Positions 1 to 7,281 of a stretch of DNA of 64,000 bases are shown piece after piece. Origin of the DNA: Marinomonas algicola (GTDB lineage: Bacteria > Pseudomonadota > Gammaproteobacteria > Pseudomonadales > Marinomonadaceae); the NCBI RefSeq assembly GCF_014805825.1, contig NZ_CP061941.1:3968001-4032000 (forward strand), written 5' to 3'. A program made the translations under genes and the position numbers. Below the pieces are notes generated by a model, which saw nothing but the letters and a program-made list of their open reading frames with translations, made no database searches and had not been told where the DNA came from. Position 1 is the first letter of the stretch. Every line of letters begins with the position of its first letter.

Positions 1-181
1 GGAGCCTCAAGTGAAGTTCCTAATTGGTACACCTATGATTACCGATCAATTCACATCCAATGAGTGGCGATATCTGTTCACTTCTACCTACGCTACAGAC
101 AAAACAAAAAAGAGCGATTTAAACAAACTGACGTTAACCTTCAAAGATGGCGTTTTAATTAAAATAGACCCACCACTCTAA
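1..181 (+). CDS. bamE: BamE/OmlA outer-membrane assembly lipoprotein, C-terminal fragment
   Basis: Only the last 59 codons are present; the gene runs in from the left edge and stops with TAA at 179-181. The fragment reads QVKFLIGTPMITDQF, then NEWRYLFTS, then LTLTFKDGVLIKID, which is the pattern of the BamE fold (LLGTP, WxYxF, then the final beta strands). BamE is a small lipoprotein of the BAM complex that inserts beta-barrel proteins in the outer membrane. The convergent rnfH and ratA genes next to it are the usual bamE neighbours in gammaproteobacteria, which supports the call. Confidence 0.75.
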   Translation, partial: EPQVKFLIGTPMITDQFTSNEWRYLFTSTYATDKTKKSDLNKLTLTFKDGVLIKIDPPL

Positions 182-189
182 TCCAAAGT

Positions 190-483
190 TTACTTTCCAG
201 CCTTGGCGGCACGATTGGCCCGAGCTTGCTTCGGGTCAATTTTCAACTCTCGATATATCTCAACTCGCTCACCAGCCTTCAAGAGTTGTGTTTCGGGATT
301 ACGGACCGACTTACCAAAAATACCTAATTTGACTGAACTTAACGCCAAATCAGGGAAAAAAGCATTTATATTGGACATCATGACAGCATCACGGACGGTG
401 CACCCCTCCTCAACCTCCATCGCAATAATTTTTTGTTTTTCAGGGAGAGCATAAGCTACTTCCACTCGTATTTTATCCACCAT
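190..483 (-). CDS. rnfH: RnfH/RatB family small ubiquitin-fold protein
   Basis: A 97-residue protein starting MVDKIRVEVAYALPEKQ and containing the family pattern of a beta-grasp fold: VEEGCTVRDAV, then FPDLALSSVKLGIFGK, then LKAGERVEIYRELKIDPKQAR. The ATG at 483 is chosen because the longer reading upstream lies inside ratA and has no family similarity. The start overlaps the end of ratA by 11 bases, so the two are translationally coupled. The family (UPF0125) is known as the partner of ratA; its biochemical role is not settled. Confidence 0.85.
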   Translation of the reverse strand: MVDKIRVEVAYALPEKQKIIAMEVEEGCTVRDAVMMSNINAFFPDLALSSVKLGIFGKSVRNPETQLLKAGERVEIYRELKIDPKQARANRAAKAGK

Positions 484-904
484 AAACAACCTTCGCTCTA
501 TTACTAAATGCGTCAACCATAGAATTTGCCACCTGACTAAACACCCCACCAAAAGCAAATTTCAGCATACCACTTAGTTCAAACTCTAGAGATAACGCTA
601 TTTTACAACTGGTATCCGATAGCGGAGTAAATACCCAAACGCCCTGCAGTTTTTTAAAAGGGCCTTCCACTAAATGCATTTCAATTTTATTTACATAATG
701 TAAGGTGTTTTTTGTCGTAAATGACTGTTTTACAGGTCCTTTGCCTACTTCTAGCGCGGCAACAATCACCTCATCAGTTTGCGACTTCACTTGAGAACTG
801 ATGCATCCCGGTAAAAACAGAGGATATGCCTTAATGTCGTTCACCAGATCAAACATTTGCTCGCAACTGTAATTTACATAGGCCGATCTTTCGATTTGAC
901 TCAC
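473..904 (-). CDS. ratA: RatA family START-domain protein
   Basis: A 143-residue protein that begins MSQIERSAYVNYSCEQMFDLV and has the COQ10/START-like pattern DIKAYPLFLPGC near the N terminus and a long C-terminal helix (GVFSQVANSMVDAFSNRAKVV). The family includes E. coli RatA, reported to block 70S ribosome assembly, and the mitochondrial ubiquinone-binding Coq10 proteins; which role applies here cannot be read from the sequence. It is the first gene of a ratA-rnfH pair convergent with bamE and followed on the other side by smpB, the usual gammaproteobacterial order. Confidence 0.85.
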   Translation of the reverse strand: MSQIERSAYVNYSCEQMFDLVNDIKAYPLFLPGCISSQVKSQTDEVIVAALEVGKGPVKQSFTTKNTLHYVNKIEMHLVEGPFKKLQGVWVFTPLSDTSCKIALSLEFELSGMLKFAFGGVFSQVANSMVDAFSNRAKVVYGG

Positions 905-905
905 T

Positions 906-2264
906 CTACACTCCTATCCAACCCGTGATCGTAATTACCAACATAATTGGAATACTGAAAAACTTCAAAACATTATACCACCACTTGAAATGCTTAGGGT
1001 TACGAGTAATAAGCTCATTTTCTAGTCTACTTCTTGGGATATTCAGAGCCACAAGAACACTTAAAAGAAGCGCAACAACAGGCAACAAAATGAGAGAGGT
1101 AAATTTATCAAGCAAATCAAAAAGAACATAACCAAACACTGTCCAATCACTCCAATCATTTAGAGACAATAAGCTTGCAAAACCCAACAACCAAACACCA
1201 ACACCAAGAAGCAAAGAAGCCTTGAGGCGACTAATATAAAAGCGCTCATGTAACCAAGACACAAACAGTTCTAGCATTGAAATAGCGGATGTCAGAGCCG
1301 CCAGTATCAACAACAAGAAAAATACCGACCCGACCAACTGTCCTCCAGGTAAACTCCCAAACGCGACAGGCAATGAAATAAAGGTTAAACTTGGCCCAGT
1401 ATCCACATTAATATTTAAAGCAAAAACCAGAGGCAGAACAACAAGACCAGCCAGAATAGCCACTAGCGTGTCCACCCCAACAACAATAGAACAAGCCCTA
1501 GCAATAGACATATGCTTACTCATATACGCCGCATACGCAAACATGCCACCCATCCCAATACTTAAGCTAAAAAAAGCATGGCCCACTGCCGCCAAAACAA
1601 CATTAGGGGTAATTTGATTCCACTTCCAGGAAAACAAAAAAGATAAGGTCTGATCTAGGTCTCCCACCAACACAGAGTAAACAGACAAACCTAATAACAT
1701 CAGAACCAGAGAAGGCAGTAGCACCTTAACTAATACGGCTAGACCTCGTGTAACTGACTGCCCCACAGCCAGAATCACCAATACAACAAAAACTGAGTGC
1801 CATAGCATCATTTCAGAAGGAGAACTAATTAACTCCTGAAAGACAGATTGCGTCTGAACTTCATCCGTCTCGGTGAAAACTCCTTTTAAAGAACGCTCAA
1901 AAAAGGCTAAAGCCCAACCCGCAATAACGCTGTAAAAGCTCAGCACTAAAAAGCCTGCAAGACCAGCAAGATAAGGCACAAGAACCCAAGCTTTGTTGAT
2001 AATATGACGTTCATGTAAATCATTGATGGTATCAATAGGGTTAGCTCGAACCGAACGACCCAACGCCACCTCGGCAATGAGTACAGGCAAACCTACAAAC
2101 AACATGCACAACAAATACACGAACAAAAACGCACCGCCTCCGTTCTCCCCTACCATATAAGGGAACTTCCAAATGTTACCAAGACCAACTGCGGAACCAC
2201 TGGCGGCTAAAATAAACAACCAAGGACTAGTCCAAATCCCTTGCACACAACGATTTTCGGGCAT
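906..2264 (-). CDS. Sodium-dependent transporter, NSS (SNF) family
   Basis: A 452-residue, strongly hydrophobic protein. The first helix carries the NSS sodium/substrate motif SGSAVGLGNIWKFPYMVGENGGGAF, and the second ends with ALGRSVRANP, both diagnostic of neurotransmitter:sodium symporter relatives such as LeuT and TnaT. About eleven membrane segments follow. The substrate (probably an amino acid) cannot be told. It ends one base before the ratA start region and so could be transcribed upstream of ratA-rnfH; it is divergent from smpB. Confidence 0.88.
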   Translation of the reverse strand: MPENRCVQGIWTSPWLFILAASGSAVGLGNIWKFPYMVGENGGGAFLFVYLLCMLFVGLPVLIAEVALGRSVRANPIDTINDLHERHIINKAWVLVPYLAGLAGFLVLSFYSVIAGWALAFFERSLKGVFTETDEVQTQSVFQELISSPSEMMLWHSVFVVLVILAVGQSVTRGLAVLVKVLLPSLVLMLLGLSVYSVLVGDLDQTLSFLFSWKWNQITPNVVLAAVGHAFFSLSIGMGGMFAYAAYMSKHMSIARACSIVVGVDTLVAILAGLVVLPLVFALNINVDTGPSLTFISLPVAFGSLPGGQLVGSVFFLLLILAALTSAISMLELFVSWLHERFYISRLKASLLLGVGVWLLGFASLLSLNDWSDWTVFGYVLFDLLDKFTSLILLPVVALLLSVLVALNIPRSRLENELITRNPKHFKWWYNVLKFFSIPIMLVITITGWIGV

Positions 2265-2434
2265 AAATTACGCTCTTGCTTAATTTCATTACAGTCTAGC
2301 TTGAACGAATTAACTCGCCACTTTAAACTGTCTACGATTAGACTTTTTTAAAAAATGTGAATTCTCTAACATTAAGCGCCTGAGCTCAAGAAAAGCATAG
2401 GCTTTTCCAACCTGGAATCGTATAATTTTGACCT

Positions 2435-2914
2435 ATGAGTAAAGCAAAGAAGAAATCCACCAGTACAGGCACTATTGCCTTAAATAAACGTGCTCGCCAC
2501 GATTATTTTGTTGATACAAAATTTGAAGCCGGTTTATGCCTAGAGGGTTGGGAAGTAAAAAGCCTACGCGAAGGTAAAGCTCAGCTCGTAGACGCCTTTG
2601 TTATCATCCACCAAAATGAAGCTTGGCTAATCGGTGCTCGCATTACCCCGCTGTTAAGTGCATCCACCCATGTGGTCTGCGACCCCGTGCGTAAACGTAA
2701 ACTCCTACTGAATCGTAAAGAGCTGGATAAAATCATCCAAGTTACTGAGCAAAAAGGTAAAACCTGCGCCGCGATGGCTCTCTACTGGAAAGGCAATCAC
2801 ATTAAATGTGAAGTAGCCCTTGTAACAGGTAAACAGGATCACGACAAACGTAATACAGAACGTGACCGCGATTGGGCACGAGATAAAGAAAGATTAATGA
2901 AACACAGTGCATAA
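2435..2914 (+). CDS. smpB: SsrA-binding protein SmpB
   Basis: A 159-residue protein with the SmpB signature NKRARHDYFVDTKFEAGLCLEGWEVKSLREGKAQL, the core VRKRKLLLNRKEL, and the basic C-terminal tail (DRDWARDKERLMK) that reads the empty ribosomal A site. It delivers alanyl-tmRNA to stalled ribosomes. The gene lies 66 bases upstream of ssrA on the same strand, the standard pairing. Confidence 0.97.
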   Translation: MSKAKKKSTSTGTIALNKRARHDYFVDTKFEAGLCLEGWEVKSLREGKAQLVDAFVIIHQNEAWLIGARITPLLSASTHVVCDPVRKRKLLLNRKELDKIIQVTEQKGKTCAAMALYWKGNHIKCEVALVTGKQDHDKRNTERDRDWARDKERLMKHSA

Positions 2915-2980
2915 ACTGCGCTATTTCAATCTTGCTGCTAGCGTAAAGCAATGCTTTGCGTTAGAATCAGCCTACTTTTT

Positions 2981-3342
2981 GGGGGCGACATGGTTTCGAC
3001 GTCGGTTACAAACCCAAAGGTGCATGTCGAGAGCGGTATGTGATCTCGTAAATCCCCCATACCATTTTAATAGTCGCAAACGACGAAAACTACTCTTTAG
3101 CAGCCTAAACCCCTGCTAAAGTGCTGTCCTCAGGTTGCTTGTAGCCAGAGAATCGACAGTATCATAAATTACGAGATGCTAACTGATGCCCCGCCTAGGG
3201 ATAAGGTTCTAAGACTAAGTAGGCTCGCCATTAACACCCTGTCCTTCGGGCGGTTCGTGGTCAAATAATAGAAGTGACTATGCATGTAGAGCCGATGGCA
3301 GAGGACTGACGGACGGGGGTTCGATCCCCCCCGCCTCCACCA
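2981..3342 (+). ncRNA. ssrA: tmRNA (SsrA)
   Basis: The 5' end GGGGGCGACATGG pairs with the 3' CCGCCTCCACCA to form the alanyl acceptor stem, including the conserved G-U wobble. The tag reading frame GCA AAC GAC GAA AAC TAC TCT TTA GCA GCC TAA at 3076-3108 encodes ANDENYSLAA. The T arm GGGTTCGATCCC precedes the CCA, which is encoded. The last 26 bases are the left attachment site of the integrated element, which restores the gene exactly and so leaves tmRNA intact. Length is about 362 nt, normal for a one-piece gammaproteobacterial tmRNA. Confidence 0.97.
3317..3342. repeat. attL core, 26-bp direct repeat (ssrA 3' end)
   Basis: The sequence from GGGTTCGAT through seven C residues to GCCTCCACCA is repeated without mismatch at 16016-16041. 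It covers the T arm and acceptor end of tmRNA, a common target of tyrosine integrases. The base before it differs between the copies (G here, A at the right), so 26 bp is the full identity. Confidence 0.95.
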
Positions 3343-3352
3343 CTTAAGTGGT
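3339..3352. terminator. Palindrome at the tmRNA 3' end, junction-made terminator candidate
   Basis: ACCACTTAAGTGGT is a perfect 14-bp palindrome made half of ssrA (ACCA) and half of prophage sequence, followed by TGTTTTTAAAA. It could fold as a five-pair hairpin with a TTAA loop and U-rich tail and so replace the native ssrA terminator that integration pushed to 16051. Confidence 0.45.
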
Positions 3353-3388
3353 TGTTTTTAAAAGGGTTTTTATCTATTTTTAAAGCAA

Positions 3389-3413
3389 TGACACACATTT
3401 GACACACCGCGCA
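3389..3413. repeat. Left copy of 25-bp repeat, candidate integrase arm site
   Basis: TGACACACAT-TT-GACACACCG-C-GCA matches 15902-15926 at 22 of 25 positions in the same orientation. Each copy is itself two GACACAC units 11 bp apart. Location close inside both ends of the element is what arm-type binding sites of a lambda-class integrase would show. Confidence 0.6.
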
Positions 3414-3437
3414 AATTAACTGTTGTTCAAATGACCA

Positions 3438-3466
3438 AAAAAGGGGCGATTAATTCGCCCCTTTTT
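3438..3466. terminator. Terminator ending the prophage late operon
   Basis: AAAAAGGGGCGA and TCGCCCCTTTTT form a perfect 12-bp stem with a five-base loop. On the minus strand it ends in a T run, so it terminates the late operon; on the plus strand it also ends in T residues and may act both ways. The stop codon of the last small gene lies in the loop. Confidence 0.85.
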
Positions 3467-3584
3467 CGTTTTTCCCTTCCAATGTTTGAATCCTAATTTC
3501 ATGCCGAAACAGCACATAACTAATTAACATTGTTGCGGCGTCCGCCCCCGTTCCTGTTAATTGACTAATAAGCTCTAATTCCAT
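3450..3584 (-). CDS. Small prophage protein, 44 residues
   Basis: The frame begins MELELISQLTGTGADAATM and ends GKNEKGAN. It has a weakly hydrophobic centre (ADAATMLISYVLF) and a charged end. Its ATG overlaps the stop of the preceding gene as TAATG, the same coupling seen elsewhere in this operon, and its stop lies in the operon terminator. It is the last gene of the late operon. Function unknown; the position next to the transglycosylase and two other small membrane proteins suggests a virion or lysis role, which is inference. Confidence 0.55.
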   Translation of the reverse strand: MELELISQLTGTGADAATMLISYVLFRHEIRIQTLEGKNEKGAN

Positions 3585-3709
3585 TAAACATGCTCCAGCT
3601 GTTCTTTTGCCTCGTTACCCAGCTCAACAGCGATAGGAGCGGGTAAACCTAGGTGAATTGCAACAACCGTAACTAATACCCCCGCTATTCCTGTAATCCA
3701 TTTTTTCAT
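3584..3709 (-). CDS. Small single-helix prophage protein, 41 residues
   Basis: The frame begins MKKWITGIAGVLVTVVAIHLG, a short basic start followed by one membrane helix, and ends with an acidic amphipathic tail (VELGNEAKEQLEHV). An AGGTGG ribosome site lies six bases before the ATG. It is coupled by TAATG to the next gene. It resembles holin-sized or minor membrane proteins of internal-membrane phages; no family is recognised. Confidence 0.6.
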   Translation of the reverse strand: MKKWITGIAGVLVTVVAIHLGLPAPIAVELGNEAKEQLEHV

Positions 3710-3717
3710 AATTCCAC

Positions 3718-3864
3718 CTAAATCATTTTCTTATTTTTCATGTAAAGATAAGCAAGCGCGGCAATGATTACCCACTTCATCCAACCGTATTTTTCATTTG
3801 TAAACCAGCCAGCACCAAAGCCGACACCGCCTGCTATGAGCGGTAATAGTAATAACGGCATCAT
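3718..3864 (-). CDS. Small prophage membrane protein, 48 residues
   Basis: The frame begins MMPLLLLPLIAGGVGFGAGW and has a second hydrophobic stretch (WVIIAALAYLYM) before a lysine-rich end. It starts six bases after the transglycosylase stop. Glycine-rich helix one, short turn with NEKYG, helix two: a possible hairpin in the membrane. It could be a holin or a virion-membrane protein; both are inference. Confidence 0.6.
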   Translation of the reverse strand: MMPLLLLPLIAGGVGFGAGWFTNEKYGWMKWVIIAALAYLYMKNKKMI

Positions 3865-3870
3865 CCCCCC

Positions 3871-4377
3871 TTATGCCAGCGCGTCCGCTGAAATTTCATT
3901 AACGTAATCTTGTGTTTCCGTTGGTGCATGAGCGAGCCAATCAGCGCCGTAATTATTCTGAGCTTTTGACACATTACCCCGCCCCCAGTTGTAAGCGGCC
4001 AAAGCGGTTCCCCAATCACCAAAGCGTTTTTTAAGCCGCGCTAAATATTCAGCGGCGTAATAAATGCTATCAATGGGGTTTAATGGGTCAACATTTGGAT
4101 GCCATCGTGGGACGATTTGAGCGATACCCACAGCCCCCGCGCTAGACATCGTTTGCCCTGTGATAATGTCAACACGAAAGCGGCTCTCTTGGTAAAGCAA
4201 GCGAGCAAGTAAACCGGCTCTAATACCGTTTTGCTTTTCAGCTTTCTTAATGTCTCTTAGATAGGGTGCGGCTGTTTCTGGCGGCACCCACGAAGTTTTT
4301 TTAATAGAAAGTAGCCCCCCACAATGAGGGCAGCAAAAAGAACTTTTTTGTTCATTTTTTATACCTGATGAATTCAT
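3871..4377 (-). CDS. Phage lytic transglycosylase with N-terminal zinc ribbon
   Basis: A 168-residue protein with a CPHC pair near residue 16 and an SLT domain from about residue 37: catalytic glutamate E64 in QESRF, then SAGAVGIAQIVP, then AAYNWGRGNV. These are the three motifs of goose-type/soluble lytic transglycosylases, which cleave peptidoglycan between MurNAc and GlcNAc. No signal peptide is seen, in keeping with delivery in the virion or through a holin. Membrane-containing phages such as PRD1 carry such an enzyme in the particle. Its start directly abuts the stop of the preceding gene. Confidence 0.85.
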   Translation of the reverse strand: MNSSGIKNEQKSSFCCPHCGGLLSIKKTSWVPPETAAPYLRDIKKAEKQNGIRAGLLARLLYQESRFRVDIITGQTMSSAGAVGIAQIVPRWHPNVDPLNPIDSIYYAAEYLARLKKRFGDWGTALAAYNWGRGNVSKAQNNYGADWLAHAPTETQDYVNEISADALA

Positions 4378-5076
4378 CTAAAATGGCACCTGAGTAACAC
4401 GACAAGCATTACCCACGTCTTCATAATAAAGAGTGGTAATTGTAATTTTTGCGGGTGCGTCACTTAGATTACGTAAAACTAAATAGTTCATTCTTCCACC
4501 CACAACCCAGCCAGAATCAGCAATATCCCCAATGTGCCCAACACACCAAAAACCGCCGCTATCGTTCATATCTGAAATACGGCATTTTGTTAATGTGTCA
4601 GACACATTCTGAACCATGAAACGGCTCACTTTCATTGCGTTCATTGGTGTAGAAATCGAAAACGGATGAACATCAATATTGCTATTCGCTGGTACTTCAT
4701 AGTCTTCAGAATGAAAATACGCCATATTTAATTCAGCATTTACAACGGGTGAAGCAATATCAACACAGATAGAGCCGCCAGAGCTTGGCGGTTCTTCTTC
4801 ACCACCCTCATCAACAACTGCCCCTGTGTTACTAGCTGGCGTCAACATTCCCCAGCCTGTTCTAAATTCAATTGTTTGGTTTTCGCCTGAAGATCGTAAC
4901 TGCAGACCAACAAAAGAAAGATTTAGAGTATCCCCAGCAGCTAACTCAACGCTTCTTTTACCGCCATCCATATCAATAAACGTACATTCAACATTGTATT
5001 TTGCATTTTGAATAACGATCCAATCACCGATCACGGGAACATCAACCACGCTACAACAAAAAATATCAAACTTCAT
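4378..5076 (-). CDS. Two-domain beta-rich prophage protein, spike candidate
   Basis: A 232-residue protein. Residues 1-85 alternate hydrophobic and polar residues like beta strands; an acidic, proline- and serine-rich linker follows (EGGEEEPPSSGG, near residue 92); residues 100-232 are again beta-rich with several cysteines and ends GNACRVTQVPF. No helix-forming membrane segment is present. A two-domain beta protein in the late operon just before the transglycosylase could be a vertex or receptor-binding protein, by analogy with spike proteins of tailless phages. No homology is claimed. Confidence 0.6.
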   Translation of the reverse strand: MKFDIFCCSVVDVPVIGDWIVIQNAKYNVECTFIDMDGGKRSVELAAGDTLNLSFVGLQLRSSGENQTIEFRTGWGMLTPASNTGAVVDEGGEEEPPSSGGSICVDIASPVVNAELNMAYFHSEDYEVPANSNIDVHPFSISTPMNAMKVSRFMVQNVSDTLTKCRISDMNDSGGFWCVGHIGDIADSGWVVGGRMNYLVLRNLSDAPAKITITTLYYEDVGNACRVTQVPF

Positions 5077-5079
5077 AAA

Positions 5080-5886
5080 TCACCCCTTCATCATAGCGAT
5101 AGCGAGAACAGCAAGCCCAGCTATCCCAACAACCCACACCATGTTTTTGGATGAGTCTGCTTGCATTTCACTTTGTCCGCTTGTCATTACGTTACTAAGA
5201 ACATTGTTTAGTTGCTCTTGGCTTTTCGCTTGATTTGCAGACAATTGTTGTATTGACGTTTGAAAACCCGTCGTAGCCGCATCAATAGCTGTTTCCTGTG
5301 AGTCAGCAACACGTTCAAGAGATTCATTAGCAAACTGAGACATTGCATTCATAGCTTGACCATTCGCCGCCAGTGCTTGCCCTGCCATTTGCTGTGTTGA
5401 ATTCAGAGCATCAGAATTTGTTGCATGAACCAACGCCATTGTGTTTTCAGTATTGCGCAACAAGGCTTCACGGTTTGCCGCTGATTCCGCCGTAACTGTA
5501 TCAACCGCGTATTTACCCGCGGCCAATGTCACGTTTACGCTGTTGTCCATTGAACGGCCAGCTAATGCAATTGCATTGTTATTCATCTGTGCCGCTAGTG
5601 CTGTGCTATTGTCGTTAAACCGACCTGCTAAAGCGGTGTTATTGTCATTTGCACGAGAAATAACCGCCGCCGCCGTGCCGCTTTCATTCGCTGTTTTTGC
5701 CTGATTTTGAGCCACAACACGATCCGCCAGAGACAGCGCAGATTGAACCGCGCCGCCGTCTGTTACCGTTATGTTTGCCCCTGCTTCTGCGTTATAACTG
5801 TTAATGTCACCCGTATTGGATTGACCCGCTTGGCTTTTGCTTACGTTTTCCGTGGTCTTTTTTGACGATGAACTAAATAAACCCAT
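5080..5886 (-). CDS. Repeat-rich prophage protein with C-terminal membrane anchor
   Basis: A 268-residue protein. After a short polar start (MGLFSSSSKKTTE) residues 75-125 hold repeats of about eleven residues built on NDNxTALAxR (NNTALAGRF, NSTALAAQM, NAIALAGRS). A long Ala/Gln/Asn-rich helical stretch follows, and the end is one membrane helix (MVWVVGIAGLAVLAIAMM) with KG after it. The repeats look like a trimeric or coiled-coil stalk anchored in a membrane, fitting a vertex or membrane-linking virion protein. No family is recognised. Confidence 0.65.
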   Translation of the reverse strand: MGLFSSSSKKTTENVSKSQAGQSNTGDINSYNAEAGANITVTDGGAVQSALSLADRVVAQNQAKTANESGTAAAVISRANDNNTALAGRFNDNSTALAAQMNNNAIALAGRSMDNSVNVTLAAGKYAVDTVTAESAANREALLRNTENTMALVHATNSDALNSTQQMAGQALAANGQAMNAMSQFANESLERVADSQETAIDAATTGFQTSIQQLSANQAKSQEQLNNVLSNVMTSGQSEMQADSSKNMVWVVGIAGLAVLAIAMMKG

Positions 5887-5887
5887 A

Positions 5888-6136
5888 TCAACCCCGCTTT
5901 TTCGTAAACATAAACAAAGCCACCGCTACACCAACCGCCGCCAACAACCACACACCGCCACCGCTGCTTTGAACACTCACAGAGGAAGTGTTTGGCATAC
6001 CCGGCATTGTTGGTAATGGGGGCAAATAACCAAAGTTAATATTAGCGCCCCCCGTTAATTGATCATTACCACCCGCACTACTACCCGCATCCAAACCACC
6101 GCCACCCGTTAAAGAGCTTAATTTTGAAAAGTCCAT
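5888..6136 (-). CDS. Glycine-rich prophage protein with C-terminal membrane helix
   Basis: An 82-residue protein: glycine/serine-rich first half (SSLTGGGGLDAG, GGNDQLTGG), a proline/methionine patch (PPLPTMPGMP), then one helix (VWLLAAVGVAVALFMF) and KKRG. Basic residues after the helix predict the C terminus inside. It is separated from the genes on either side by a single base. Likely a virion membrane protein by context; no family recognised. Confidence 0.6.
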   Translation of the reverse strand: MDFSKLSSLTGGGGLDAGSSAGGNDQLTGGANINFGYLPPLPTMPGMPNTSSVSVQSSGGGVWLLAAVGVAVALFMFTKKRG

Positions 6137-6137
6137 A

Positions 6138-6407
6138 TCAACGCCCCCGAGTCAGTAAAACAACCAACAATAAACCACCGCCGCCAATCAGTGCCAAAGC
6201 TTGATTGCTAATACCTGAAATCAATTGACTTGATGGTGTAACCGTTACGGTTTGCTGTGTTGGGGTTTGTGGGGCAGATGCCACAGGTTCTGTTACACCA
6301 ACGCTTGCAGGTATTTGAGGCTGATCCGTTTCTTTTGCTTCAACATAGTCAACGAACACGCCCCCCACTTTCCCAAAAAAATCACCCGCTTCATCCCATA
6401 AAGACAT
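6138..6407 (-). CDS. Prophage protein with C-terminal membrane helix
   Basis: An 89-residue protein starting MSLWDEAGDFFGKVGG. An amphipathic N-terminal helix is followed by a Thr/Pro/Gln-rich linker and one C-terminal membrane helix (ALALIGGGGLLLVVLL) ending TRGR. The start at 6407 is preferred over a frame six codons longer because AAAGGGGG lies four bases before it. It follows the capsid gene immediately. Likely a virion membrane or capsid-membrane linking protein; inference from position and topology. Confidence 0.6.
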   Translation of the reverse strand: MSLWDEAGDFFGKVGGVFVDYVEAKETDQPQIPASVGVTEPVASAPQTPTQQTVTVTPSSQLISGISNQALALIGGGGLLLVVLLTRGR

Positions 6408-6417
6408 GAAACCCCCT

Positions 6418-7281
6418 TTAAGCAATTCGCTTAATGTAATCAGTTAAAATTTCAACTGTACCGCCAGTGGCCGCCGTGAATTTTAGAGATATTTCATCGT
6501 AATTCGTGACCATCAAATCAGCATACGCAAAGCCCGTTGCAACAGGGTCTATAATGAAATAGCCATCAATGGTTTGGATTCCATTTCTCTGGGCACGTAC
6601 TTTTTGAAGATACTCGTTTAATTTTTTCGATAATTTCCAGTTACTCTGGATTTGGCCGTCCCGCTTACCTTCAAACTCTATTTCTGTAATATCGCCTTTT
6701 AGGTAAATTGTGCGGATGTTGATGTTTGGTCCCTTGATCAACTTATCAAACGTGTTCACACCTTCCACCGCCGCCGTTACCACTTTACGATCTAAGCGGC
6801 GTTCAACGGTTCGTGTACGTTGCACTAAATTTGCACCGCCTTTGCCGTCTGGAACTGCTTTGATAGTACTGGAGGTTTCACGCCAGACTTGGAAACGCCA
6901 TCCGCCAGCGGGCGGGGTGTCTGGTAATGTCCCAAGCTCAATTTTCAAAAGCCAAGAATCCCCCGCTTTTGGCACCAGAGCCGTCAACTCTTGCACTTCT
7001 TGCTTTGCTGCGTCTGGATCAGAAAAACGAATCGGGATAATTTCACCTACAGTACGATTACGGTGTTTTTCTAGTACGTCCACAATTTCTTTGCAGTACG
7101 TTACAAGATAGTCATCAGAACCATTCGTAACGCTGATTTTACGTAATGAGTCATGCGGAATATTTGTATCTAAATACAAATTTTCGTAAACGTAACCATT
7201 ACCCATTGCGAGCTGGAGAGTGTTGTTTGATGCAATAGCACCGTCCGGCGATTGCATTTTATCCGTAATAGTACGAGACAT
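6418..7281 (-). CDS. Candidate double-jelly-roll major capsid protein (PM2 P2-like)
   Basis: A 287-residue protein with no membrane segment, close to the 269 residues of PM2 P2. The N-terminal half has the pattern seen in P2-type coat proteins: YENLYLDTNIPHDSLRKISV, then a polar loop and a helix DYLVTYCKEIVDVLEKHRN, then repeated short beta strands (GDSWLLKIELG, GGWRFQVWRE). The second half again alternates strands (NIRTIYLKGDITEIEFEG, DGYFIIDP, DEISLKFTA). It is second in the late operon, in the place where the capsid gene is expected between ATPase and membrane proteins. Assignment is by pattern and context. Confidence 0.62.
   Translation of the reverse strand: MSRTITDKMQSPDGAIASNNTLQLAMGNGYVYENLYLDTNIPHDSLRKISVTNGSDDYLVTYCKEIVDVLEKHRNRTVGEIIPIRFSDPDAAKQEVQELTALVPKAGDSWLLKIELGTLPDTPPAGGWRFQVWRETSSTIKAVPDGKGGANLVQRTRTVERRLDRKVVTAAVEGVNTFDKLIKGPNINIRTIYLKGDITEIEFEGKRDGQIQSNWKLSKKLNEYLQKVRAQRNGIQTIDGYFIIDPVATGFAYADLMVTNYDEISLKFTAATGGTVEILTDYIKRIA

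Noticed and set aside
2907..3119. Open frame of 70 codons across the smpB end and the tmRNA
   Set aside because: It runs through the tmRNA gene, including the tag frame, and has no ribosome site.
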